64,000 bases of DNA. Source: Flavobacterium sp. N502536 (GTDB lineage: Bacteria > Bacteroidota > Bacteroidia > Flavobacteriales > Flavobacteriaceae). This document shows positions 18,625 through 26,319 of this stretch, piece after piece (position 1 is the stretch's first letter; every line of letters begins with the position of its first letter). A program made the position numbers and the translations under genes. A model generated the notes under the pieces. The model saw only the letters and a list, made by a program, of their open reading frames with translations. It searched no databases and was not told the DNA's origin. Location of the stretch: the NCBI RefSeq assembly GCF_025947345.1, contig NZ_CP110011.1:4588001-4652000 (forward strand). The letters run 5' to 3'.

Positions 18625-21600
18625 TTATAAATTATTAAGGGTTTGCCAATTAATCACGGCCTTATTGTAATCGTTAATTCTGTCGAAATATTCATTTTTT
18701 ATGGTTATCGCCTGATTGACGACTAACACCCATTGCAGGTAATCAATATCTCCGTTCTCCAACTGACTATTCGCAGCGTCAATAATTACCGTTGCATTCT
18801 TTAGTCCTTCGTTTTCATAATAAGCAAGGCTCTCTTTGTACTTTTCGATCTCGCTTTCGGCATTACTAATCTCCGTCAGCATTTCAATCTTTGTCGTTTC
18901 TGCCCGCATCTTATAGGTTTCATACTCCGCTTTGGCAGCTTTGTTACGCGCCGACTGACTGCTGAAAAATAACGGAACTGACAGCCCCAAATTGACATAA
19001 CTAAACCTCTGACTGCTATTGTAATAAATATCCTGACCTGAAGCACTGGTTTGTGTCCCTACTATGCTTAAATTATTGTACCCAATGGTAACATCAGGCA
19101 GTATTTTGGCCTGTTCAGTTTTCCATTTCCACTTTGCTGCTTCAGCTTCGTACAGCGAAAGTTGCACCTGAGGAAGTGCTGCCGTATTTTTATTCTGATT
19201 TAAGGAAACAGCAAAATCATTCTTGATCGTTTCAGAAAAAGGCACATGAACCTTACTGTCCTGAAGAACGGTATTGAACATTTTAAGCGTAATAGCAATA
19301 TCCTTATTGACCATTGTAAGCTGGTTGGTATAAAATTGCCGTGCCGATTGAGAAGCGCTTTTTTCCAGTACATTCGTCTCCCCTGTCTTATACCGCAATT
19401 CTGATTTCTGCTCCATTAACCTGTAAATCGAATCGGCATAAACCAATAAATCCTTTTTGCTGTTCAGCCAGATGTAGTAATAAAACAAATTCCTCACATT
19501 CGATTTAATCTGCTGTACCGTTAGCTGCGATTCTGCTTTGGCTGCATTGTAATTTTCCCTCAAAACTTTTTTCTGATGGGTATACAATGTCGGAAATGCA
19601 AAAGTCTGGCTAATGCCAAAACGCGTATCGTTTACCGCACTGTTAAACTGGCCATAATCGGCACTCAGAGCTGTTTTGGGAAGATCAAAAGCCGTTTTTT
19701 CCAACTGTTCTTTTGATCTTTCATTCAATTGCGAAGATTTAATTCTTCTGTTATGCTGAAGTGCTATTGATAGCGATTCTTCAAGAGATATTGGCGTTTC
19801 CTGTGCCTGTACCGAAACGGTGAGGAACAAAGCCAGCACCAGTAAAGTCAGCTTATTCATCTTGTGTTTTTTAATTTTTCTCGAAAAAACTTTGGTATGA
19901 TACGTCATTAAATAAATAGCCGGAAGTACAAAAAGCGTAAGCAAAGTGGCCGTAATCAGTCCGCCGATCACAACAGTTGCAAGCGGACGTTGTACCTCTG
20001 CTCCTGCACCATTGCTTAAAGCCATTGGTAAAAACCCTAAAGAGGCTACCGCGGCGGTCATCAATACAGGACGTAATCTGTTTTTGGTTCCGTTAATAAT
20101 GATTTGAAGCGGATCGGTAATTTCTCCTTGTTTTTGGATTCGGTTGAACTCGGAGATTAAAACAATTCCATTCAAAACAGCCACACCAAACAGTGCTATA
20201 AAACCAACACCGGCCGAAATACTAAACGGCATATCGCGCAAAGCCAGTCCAAACACACCGCCAATTGCCGATAACGGGATGGCTGTAAAAATGATAATTC
20301 CTTCTTTAAACGATCTGAACGCAAAATACAGCAACGCCAAAATCATAAACAAAGCTGCCGGAACCGCAACTCCCAGACGGGATTTTGCCTGTTGCAGGTT
20401 TTCAAAAGTACCGCCATAGGTAATATAATAACCGGGCTCAAATTTGATCTGAATGTTTACTTTCTTTTGCAATTCTTCGACTATCGATTCTACATCTCTC
20501 CCTCTTACATTAAAACCAACGATAATCCTTCTTTTAGCATTCTCACGCTGAATCTGATTCGGACCCTCCACTTCTTTTACGGAAGCCACCTGATACAGCG
20601 GAATCTGCATTCCGGAACGGGTTGCAATCAATAAATTGCGCACATCGGCTATGTCTTTTCGTCCACTAGCCTCCACGCGCACCACCATATCAAACTTTTT
20701 CTCTCCTTCGTAAATGCTTCCCGCTACAGCTCCCGCAAAAGCGGCATTTACCGTTTGATTGATATCCGAAACATAAATCCCGTACTTCGCCATTTCGGCC
20801 CAATCATAATCAATAACGATCTGTGGCATTCCGGTAACTTTCTCTACATAAAGATCCGTAGCTCCTTCTACTGTGCTGCTAATCGAGCCTAACTGTTCGG
20901 CATATTTTGCCAGTTTATCGAGATCTTCACCATAAATTTTACAAACCAAATCCTGCTTTGCTCCTGTCATCAATTCGTTAAAACGCATCTGTACCGGAAA
21001 CTGAAAACCGGTTGTAACTCCGGGTGCGACCTCTTTTACTGTCTGCGTCATTTTATCGGCCAGTTCAGGAAACGAAGAAGCACTTGTCCATTCTGACTTG
21101 TCTTTCAGTACAATAATCATGTCTCCTCCTTCTATAGGCATCGGATCTGTTGGGATCTCGGCACTTCCAATTCTCGAAACTACTTTTTCTACCTCGGGAT
21201 ACCTGTTTTTCAATGCGGTCGAAATTTTCTCAATAGTGGTTGTTGTCGTCGACAGATTTGTCCCCAACAGTAAACGGGTTTCTACTGCAAAATCACCTTC
21301 TTCAAGCTGTGGGATAAATTCTCCTCCCATTCGGCTAAAAATGAATAAGGCAATCCCAAACAGCACAAATGCCGAAATCACAATTCCTTTTCTCACTTGC
21401 AACGCTTTCGACAATCCAATTTCATAGTAAAACTCCAGTTTTGCCATTATGCGATCCGACAAATTGGGTTTGTGGCTGACTTTCTTACTGATAAACAAAG
21501 CACTCACCATCGGAACATAAGTAAGCGATAATATAAAAGCACCCAAAATGGCAAAGGCTACGGTTTGTGCCATTGGTTTGAACATTTTTCCTTCAATCCC

Positions 21601-23004
21601 TTCCAAAGACAATATCGGTAGATAAACAATCAAAATAATAATCTGTCCGAATACGGCGGCATTCATCATGCGTCCTGCCGAACCTGTCACCTCTTTGTCC
21701 ATCTCCTCCTGTGAAATAGTATCGATTGCTTTGTATTTTTTAGCCGAATGAATGTGATGCAAAATGGCTTCTACAATAATCACCGCACCATCGACAATTA
21801 AACCGAAATCAAGCGCTCCGAGACTCATTAAATTACCACTCACGCCAAAGGTGTTCATCATGATAATGGCAAAAAGCATCGCTAACGGAATTACTGAAGC
21901 CACAATAAAACCTGCTCTTAAATTGCCCAGGAAAAGCACCAGTACCAGCACCACAATCAATGCTCCTTCGATAAGGTTCTTCTGAACCGTACCAATCGCA
22001 TTGTCGACCATTTTGGTACGATCTAAAAAAGGCTCAATTTTCAACCCTTTCGGTAAGATTTTCTCAATTTCGGCAACACGTTTTTTGATATTTACGATCA
22101 CATTATTGGCGTTCTCCCCTTTTAGCATCATCACAATTCCACCTACCGATTCGCCAATATCAGCTGTTGTTAATGCTCCGTAACGTATGGCCGAAGACAT
22201 TTTTACCTCTGCAATATCTTTGATCAGAATAGGAGTTCCGGCCTGTGTGTTTTTGACAATAATATTCTGAATGTCCCTGATATTTCGGGTCAGTCCGACA
22301 CTTCGGATGTAAAGTACGGTTGGGCCTTTTTCAATATAAGCGCCGCCAGTGTTTTCGTTATTACTGTTCAGTGCTGTAAAAACATCTTTTATCGTCAGGT
22401 TCTGTGCTTTTAGGCGAGACGGATTAACGGCAATTTCATATTGTTTTAACTTTCCACCAAAAGTAGCGACATCAGCAATTCCGGGAGTTCCCAAAAGCTG
22501 TCTTCTAACTGTCCAGTCCTGTAGGGTACGTAAATCTTCCAAAGAATATTTGGTTTCGTAACCGGGTTGCGGTTTCAGTACATACTGGTAAATTTCGCCC
22601 AAACCTGTTGTTGCCGGTGCCATTTCAGGAATGTTGGCATTCTCGGCGATCTCTACTTTTTGCAATCGTTCTGCAACCTGCTGACGCGCCCAATACACAT
22701 CGGTATCGTCTGCAAAAACAATCGTGACCAGCGAAAGTCCGAAACGCGAAATACTGCGGCTTTCTTTGAGCTGCGGGATGTTGCTAATCGCCTGCTCGAT
22801 TGGAAATGTAATTAAACGCTCTACATCTTCCGCTCCCAAAGAAGGGGCTGTCGTAATAATTTGTACCTGATTGTTGGTGATGTCAGGAACGGCATCAATA
22901 GGTAAACGGGTAACTTCAAACACGCCATAGATAATCCATAGCAAGGTGAAGACCCCAATTACCAGTTTATTTTTAACTGAGAATTGTATGATCTTATTAA
23001 GCAT
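18625..23004 (-). CDS. czcA: CzcA-type heavy-metal RND pump fused to a TolC-like outer-membrane factor
   Basis: One 1459-residue frame holds two complete proteins. Residues 1 to about 1040 are a CzcA/CusA pump: TM1 near the N-terminus, periplasmic porter domains, and the metal-transport helix DFGLIVDGAVIIVE (399-412) with D399, D405 and E412 conserved as in divalent-cation pumps. From Met1049 a typical signal peptide (LLVLALFLTVSVQAQ) introduces a 410-residue outer-membrane efflux protein with coiled-coil hairpins. Fused pump-channel frames of this kind occur in other Bacteroidetes annotations. The join implies cleavage by signal peptidase after export, or internal initiation at Met1049. The adaptor gene follows after 4 bp and a small acidic protein precedes it. 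Likely substrates are Zn, Co, Cd or Ni; which one is not visible. Confidence 0.92.
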   Translation of the reverse strand: MLNKIIQFSVKNKLVIGVFTLLWIIYGVFEVTRLPIDAVPDITNNQVQIITTAPSLGAEDVERLITFPIEQAISNIPQLKESRSISRFGLSLVTIVFADDTDVYWARQQVAERLQKVEIAENANIPEMAPATTGLGEIYQYVLKPQPGYETKYSLEDLRTLQDWTVRRQLLGTPGIADVATFGGKLKQYEIAVNPSRLKAQNLTIKDVFTALNSNNENTGGAYIEKGPTVLYIRSVGLTRNIRDIQNIIVKNTQAGTPILIKDIAEVKMSSAIRYGALTTADIGESVGGIVMMLKGENANNVIVNIKKRVAEIEKILPKGLKIEPFLDRTKMVDNAIGTVQKNLIEGALIVVLVLVLFLGNLRAGFIVASVIPLAMLFAIIMMNTFGVSGNLMSLGALDFGLIVDGAVIIVEAILHHIHSAKKYKAIDTISQEEMDKEVTGSAGRMMNAAVFGQIIILIVYLPILSLEGIEGKMFKPMAQTVAFAILGAFILSLTYVPMVSALFISKKVSHKPNLSDRIMAKLEFYYEIGLSKALQVRKGIVISAFVLFGIALFIFSRMGGEFIPQLEEGDFAVETRLLLGTNLSTTTTTIEKISTALKNRYPEVEKVVSRIGSAEIPTDPMPIEGGDMIIVLKDKSEWTSASSFPELADKMTQTVKEVAPGVTTGFQFPVQMRFNELMTGAKQDLVCKIYGEDLDKLAKYAEQLGSISSTVEGATDLYVEKVTGMPQIVIDYDWAEMAKYGIYVSDINQTVNAAFAGAVAGSIYEGEKKFDMVVRVEASGRKDIADVRNLLIATRSGMQIPLYQVASVKEVEGPNQIQRENAKRRIIVGFNVRGRDVESIVEELQKKVNIQIKFEPGYYITYGGTFENLQQAKSRLGVAVPAALFMILALLYFAFRSFKEGIIIFTAIPLSAIGGVFGLALRDMPFSISAGVGFIALFGVAVLNGIVLISEFNRIQKQGEITDPLQIIINGTKNRLRPVLMTAAVASLGFLPMALSNGAGAEVQRPLATVVIGGLITATLLTLFVLPAIYLMTYHTKVFSRKIKKHKMNKLTLLVLALFLTVSVQAQETPISLEESLSIALQHNRRIKSSQLNERSKEQLEKTAFDLPKTALSADYGQFNSAVNDTRFGISQTFAFPTLYTHQKKVLRENYNAAKAESQLTVQQIKSNVRNLFYYYIWLNSKKDLLVYADSIYRLMEQKSELRYKTGETNVLEKSASQSARQFYTNQLTMVNKDIAITLKMFNTVLQDSKVHVPFSETIKNDFAVSLNQNKNTAALPQVQLSLYEAEAAKWKWKTEQAKILPDVTIGYNNLSIVGTQTSASGQDIYYNSSQRFSYVNLGLSVPLFFSSQSARNKAAKAEYETYKMRAETTKIEMLTEISNAESEIEKYKESLAYYENEGLKNATVIIDAANSQLENGDIDYLQWVLVVNQAITIKNEYFDRINDYNKAVINWQTLNNL

Positions 23005-23043
23005 AATTTGATTTAATTTTTTTGAAATACTAATGCCATGGCC

Positions 23044-23061
23044 AAAACATCAAAATGTTTT
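23044..23061 (-). other. Intercistronic hairpin upstream of the pump gene
   Basis: Perfect 7-bp arms (AAAACAT and ATGTTTT) with a 4-base loop, in the 86-bp gap between the small acidic protein gene and the pump gene. No T-run follows. It may tune expression of the pump or bind a regulator. Confidence 0.35.
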
Positions 23062-23090
23062 CACCACAATAAAAATTCCGGAAAATTAAA

Positions 23091-23468
23091 TTAAGCTACA
23101 GGAGGGCGGAATACCGAAAACAAAGCGGGATTCGAATATAAATCTGAGGTATAAGGAATCGCAACAGCTTGCGAAAATCCGATGGTAAATGGAATATAAA
23201 ATAGGGGTTTATCCTGCGGAACAAATACCAGCTGCACATAAGGGCCGGATATGTTTTTAAACGGAAGCTGCATGTCTCGGTCGGAATCATTGTCTTTTAA
23301 ATCTTCTCCCCAATAATGCATTTCTAAAAAATCAAAAAAGCTAATCTCATGTCTTTCCTGGTGCTCTCTAAAGTGTTCCAACAATATCGGCAGTTTATAG
23401 AACTGCTGAAAGAACCCAATATTGGATACAATTAAAAAGATGAACAGGTATATAATGAGTTTTCGCAC
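23091..23468 (-). CDS. Small exported protein linked to CzcA-type efflux
   Basis: A 125-residue protein with an N-terminal hydrophobic segment (about 4-20, signal anchor or signal peptide). A segment rich in His, Glu and Asp follows (HFREHQERHE, then MHYWGEDLKDNDSDRD, about 33-67), a plausible metal-binding stretch. MQLPFK comes next, then a beta-like C-terminus. I know similar small proteins directly upstream of CzcA pumps in Chryseobacterium and Flavobacterium, where they are annotated as hypothetical. It is the first gene of the leftward efflux operon. A periplasmic metal-sensing or chaperone role is inferred from composition and place only. Confidence 0.6.
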   Translation of the reverse strand: MRKLIIYLFIFLIVSNIGFFQQFYKLPILLEHFREHQERHEISFFDFLEMHYWGEDLKDNDSDRDMQLPFKNISGPYVQLVFVPQDKPLFYIPFTIGFSQAVAIPYTSDLYSNPALFSVFRPPVA

Positions 23469-24132
23469 TTCACAAATTTAAACGATGTCGCAAAATAATT
23501 CCCCACTAAGTACAAGAAGGAATAAACTTTTACCATTTTATAACCATAAGCCAACAAAAAATCGATTTATGTTATTAAAAATTTAAATGTTTTGCGTTTT
23601 TATGATTTTAGAATCAATTTTCAACCGTTATCTGCAAACGAAAATTAAGCGGTTCGCTATTAAAAATTGTGTCTTTCGGACGTTGATAAGCTACTAGGCA
23701 ATCCGGTTTTTGTAACGGAAAAGACTTTTGCCAAAAGAGCTCCAAATTGGATAAAACAGGTCTTTAGAGCGGGTTGCTTCTGCAAATAATCATTTTGTAA
23801 GAAAACAAAAATTTAAAGTTTTATTTACAATCATTTCACCAGAAATATATCGATTATTATTTCATTTTTCCTTATTCAGCAGTATTGTTAAAAAGCAGGA
23901 AAAACCAGCATTTACAAGGCTTAAAAGCATTAAAATGTAAAAAATTACACCTAATTTAATCACAAACAAGTACGGACATTCTCATAAATTTTTAAAATTT
24001 ATTTTTTTTGTTGGGATTAATTTATACTTTTGTCAAGTACTATTCTTATTTATTCTAAATAAGAATTACTTACAAATATATTTTTTTAACCCCAAATAAA
24101 AAAGAAATTTCTTAGAAAAATTTCAAAAATAT
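23469..24132. other. Divergent intergenic region between efflux and siderophore operons
   Basis: About 660 bp. The right end carries the siderophore promoter and operator (24025-24066). Around 23602-23790 two short frames (31 and about 43 codons, different phases) look faintly coding but match nothing I recognise. Otherwise it is AT-rich with no gene. Confidence 0.5.
24025..24066 (+). promoter_or_regulatory. Promoter and iron-type operator of the siderophore operon
   Basis: TACTTTTG at 24025-24032 matches the Bacteroidetes -7 consensus TAnnTTTG; only a T-rich tract stands at -33. Ten bases further is a perfect inverted repeat, arms ATTCTTATTTA and TAAATAAGAAT around TTC (24042-24066), at or just after the expected transcription start. 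Its 17-bp core TTATTTATTCTAAATAA recurs nearly unchanged at the siderophore receptor promoter and in weaker form at the PepSY gene. A repressor of the Fur or DtxR type is the natural reader; which one is not shown. Confidence 0.65.
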
Positions 24133-24765
24133 ATGAAAATCAAGAACAACCCCAGTAAAACCAAGCTGTCAGACTCTTCTTATAAACTCAATAAAATTTC
24201 AAAAAATATCCGCAACCGAAGAAGCATCTACGCCAATCAATTTATCAAAGGAGAATTGCCTGAACCGCTGCTGGAAGAAATTTTGATTAATGCGACCTGG
24301 GCACCCAATCACAAAATGACAGAACCCTGGAGGTTTGTCGTTTTCCGCGGCAAATACCTGAAGAAGTATGGCGAATATATGGCCCACTATTACAAAGATT
24401 TTTATAATGAATTGTCGCCCGAAGATCAAAGAGATAAACTTTCTTATCTCGAAAACTACCCATTAAATGCAGCCTGTATGATTGGGGTAATTATGGTTCG
24501 AAACACCAAAATTGCCTTGCCTGAATGGGAAGAAATTGCAGCTGTCTCTTCTGCTGTACAAAATATAGCGCTTAGCTGCAGTGCTCATAAAATTGGCAGT
24601 TACTGGAGTACCAAAGGAGTAGCCATCGATTATGTTGCCAAATTTGGCCTCGCTGAAAATGAAAAATCATTAGGACTTCTTTATCTCGGTTATTATCCCG
24701 AAGCCTTAAAACCCTCCAAGAAAAAGAGAACCCCACTATCTAAAAAAGTCGTCTACCTCGACTGA
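24133..24765 (+). CDS. Nitroreductase-family flavoprotein in the siderophore operon
   Basis: This 210-residue protein has the nitroreductase pattern: NIRNRRSIYANQF (FMN phosphate contact, about 26-38), ATWAPNHKMTEPWRFVVF (about 55-72), the central AVSSAVQNIALSCSAHKIGSYWST helix (about 137-160) and LGLLYLGYYPE (about 177-187). Family members are FMN- or FAD-dependent NAD(P)H oxidoreductases that form dimers. It is the first gene behind the iron-type operator and 33 bp before the decarboxylase, so it belongs to the siderophore operon. A role in releasing iron from the siderophore, or in an unusual tailoring step, is inferred from context. The extended lysine-rich N-terminus and C-terminus are unremarkable. 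Confidence 0.8.
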   Translation: MKIKNNPSKTKLSDSSYKLNKISKNIRNRRSIYANQFIKGELPEPLLEEILINATWAPNHKMTEPWRFVVFRGKYLKKYGEYMAHYYKDFYNELSPEDQRDKLSYLENYPLNAACMIGVIMVRNTKIALPEWEEIAAVSSAVQNIALSCSAHKIGSYWSTKGVAIDYVAKFGLAENEKSLGLLYLGYYPEALKPSKKKRTPLSKKVVYLD

Positions 24766-24798
24766 AAAATAACTTAAACCCCTTAAAACAACTATTTT

Positions 24799-26319
24799 AT
24801 GAATACCACATTGATCCGTAAGGAAGCATTCGACAGAGAGGTCCAGCAGGACCAGGATTTTTACAAAGACATTTTCCATCAGAATTCCGGCCCGGAATAT
24901 GCACAGGCAATGAAATTGGCACAGGAACGCGTTTCGAATTTCTTAAAAAACAATAAAAAACCGTTCAGTGGCATCAGACCGGAAGAAATAAGGGCTAAAG
25001 TGGAAGAAATAGATTTTGAAACACCCCTACCCGATTACGAAAGTCTGCTGAACGAAGTAGACGAACTTTATGTGAACCACGCCACTGCTTTTCACCTTCC
25101 GGAATATATTGCACACCTAAATTGCCCTGTGGTGATACCTGCACTGGCAGCAGAAATTCTGATAAGTGCCATCAATTCATCACAAGATACTTATGATCAA
25201 AGCGCCGGCGGAACTTTTATCGAAAGAAAGTTAATTGACTGGACCAGCGAGCAGGTGGGTTATACACAAGGCGATGGTGTTTTTACAGCAGGAGGATCTC
25301 AAAGCAATTTAATGGGGCTGCTCCTGGCGAGAGATTACTATGCCATGCAGTATCAAAAATGGAATATTAAAATGGAAGGACTTCCTCCTGATGCGCACAA
25401 GTACAGGATTTTTGTTTCGGATAAAGCGCACTTCAGCAATCATAAAACCACCTGGGTTTTAGGTCTTGGAGAACAAGCCATCGTAAATGTGGGTGTCGAC
25501 AAAAGATACCGTATGGATCCGGAAAAACTCGAAAAGGCGATCGCTGACGAAATTAAGAAAGGAAACATTCCAATTGCCATTACCGCTACTGCCGGTACAA
25601 CCGATTTTGGTAACATCGATCCGTTAAAAACAATCGCCGCTATTGCCAGCCAGCACAATTTATGGCTTCACGTAGATGCTGCCTATGGATGCGGATTGCT
25701 TTTAACAGAGAAACAAAGGTATTTATTAAACGGCATAGAACTGGCCGACTCTGTAACCGTCGATTACCACAAATCATTCTTCCAGCCGGTAAGCAGCAGT
25801 GCCTTTATTGTTAAAAATAAACTTCACCTCAATTTGATCAAGCATCACGCTGATTATCTGAATCCTAAAGAGCAAAATTACGATGCACTTCCGGCTCAGG
25901 TCAATAAATCGATTGTTCAGACTACACGTCGTTTTGATGCTTTGAAACTTTGGTTTACCCTTCGTTATATGGGCAAGAAAAAGCTCGGGCAATTTACGGA
26001 GACCCTGATCGAAACTACCCAACAAACCGCTGCCTATATAGAAGCCGATCCTAATTTTGAACTGTTATGCCACTCAGATATCGGTATTTTACTCTTCCGT
26101 TATCTCGACGGACCAGCTGAATCTAATTCTTGCGAAGTCAACAAATACATCAAAGAGAAGCTGTTTTTTGGCGGCGAAGTTCTGGTAGCCAGCACCAAAG
26201 TAGATGGAGAATTCTATTTGAAATTCACCATTTTAAATCCCCTTACCACCCTAAATGATATTAAAAACATTCTTAACCTCATAAAACAAAACGGAGATGA
26301 ATACCACAGACTTAACTAA
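24799..26319 (+). CDS. PLP-dependent amino-acid decarboxylase (siderophore diamine supply)
   Basis: A 506-residue group II pyridoxal-phosphate decarboxylase. The motif HVDAAYGCGLLL (about 292-303) holds the PLP-binding aspartate, and VDYHKSFFQPVSSSAF carries the catalytic Lys325. FTAGGSQSNLMGLLLARDYY (about 161-180) binds the cofactor phosphate. The HKSFFQPVSSSA form is the one seen in siderophore enzymes such as DesA and RhbB, which decarboxylate lysine or 2,4-diaminobutyrate; here a lysine-type monooxygenase downstream makes lysine to cadaverine the best guess. The C-terminus overlaps the next gene by 23 bp, so translation is probably coupled. Cytoplasmic. Confidence 0.88.
   Translation: MNTTLIRKEAFDREVQQDQDFYKDIFHQNSGPEYAQAMKLAQERVSNFLKNNKKPFSGIRPEEIRAKVEEIDFETPLPDYESLLNEVDELYVNHATAFHLPEYIAHLNCPVVIPALAAEILISAINSSQDTYDQSAGGTFIERKLIDWTSEQVGYTQGDGVFTAGGSQSNLMGLLLARDYYAMQYQKWNIKMEGLPPDAHKYRIFVSDKAHFSNHKTTWVLGLGEQAIVNVGVDKRYRMDPEKLEKAIADEIKKGNIPIAITATAGTTDFGNIDPLKTIAAIASQHNLWLHVDAAYGCGLLLTEKQRYLLNGIELADSVTVDYHKSFFQPVSSSAFIVKNKLHLNLIKHHADYLNPKEQNYDALPAQVNKSIVQTTRRFDALKLWFTLRYMGKKKLGQFTETLIETTQQTAAYIEADPNFELLCHSDIGILLFRYLDGPAESNSCEVNKYIKEKLFFGGEVLVASTKVDGEFYLKFTILNPLTTLNDIKNILNLIKQNGDEYHRLN

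Noticed and set aside
23602..23790. Two short coding-like frames upstream of the siderophore operon, possibly a broken gene
   Set aside because: The frames (31 and about 43 codons) are in different phases, match no family I recognise and are within chance length; kept only as a remark in the gap entry.
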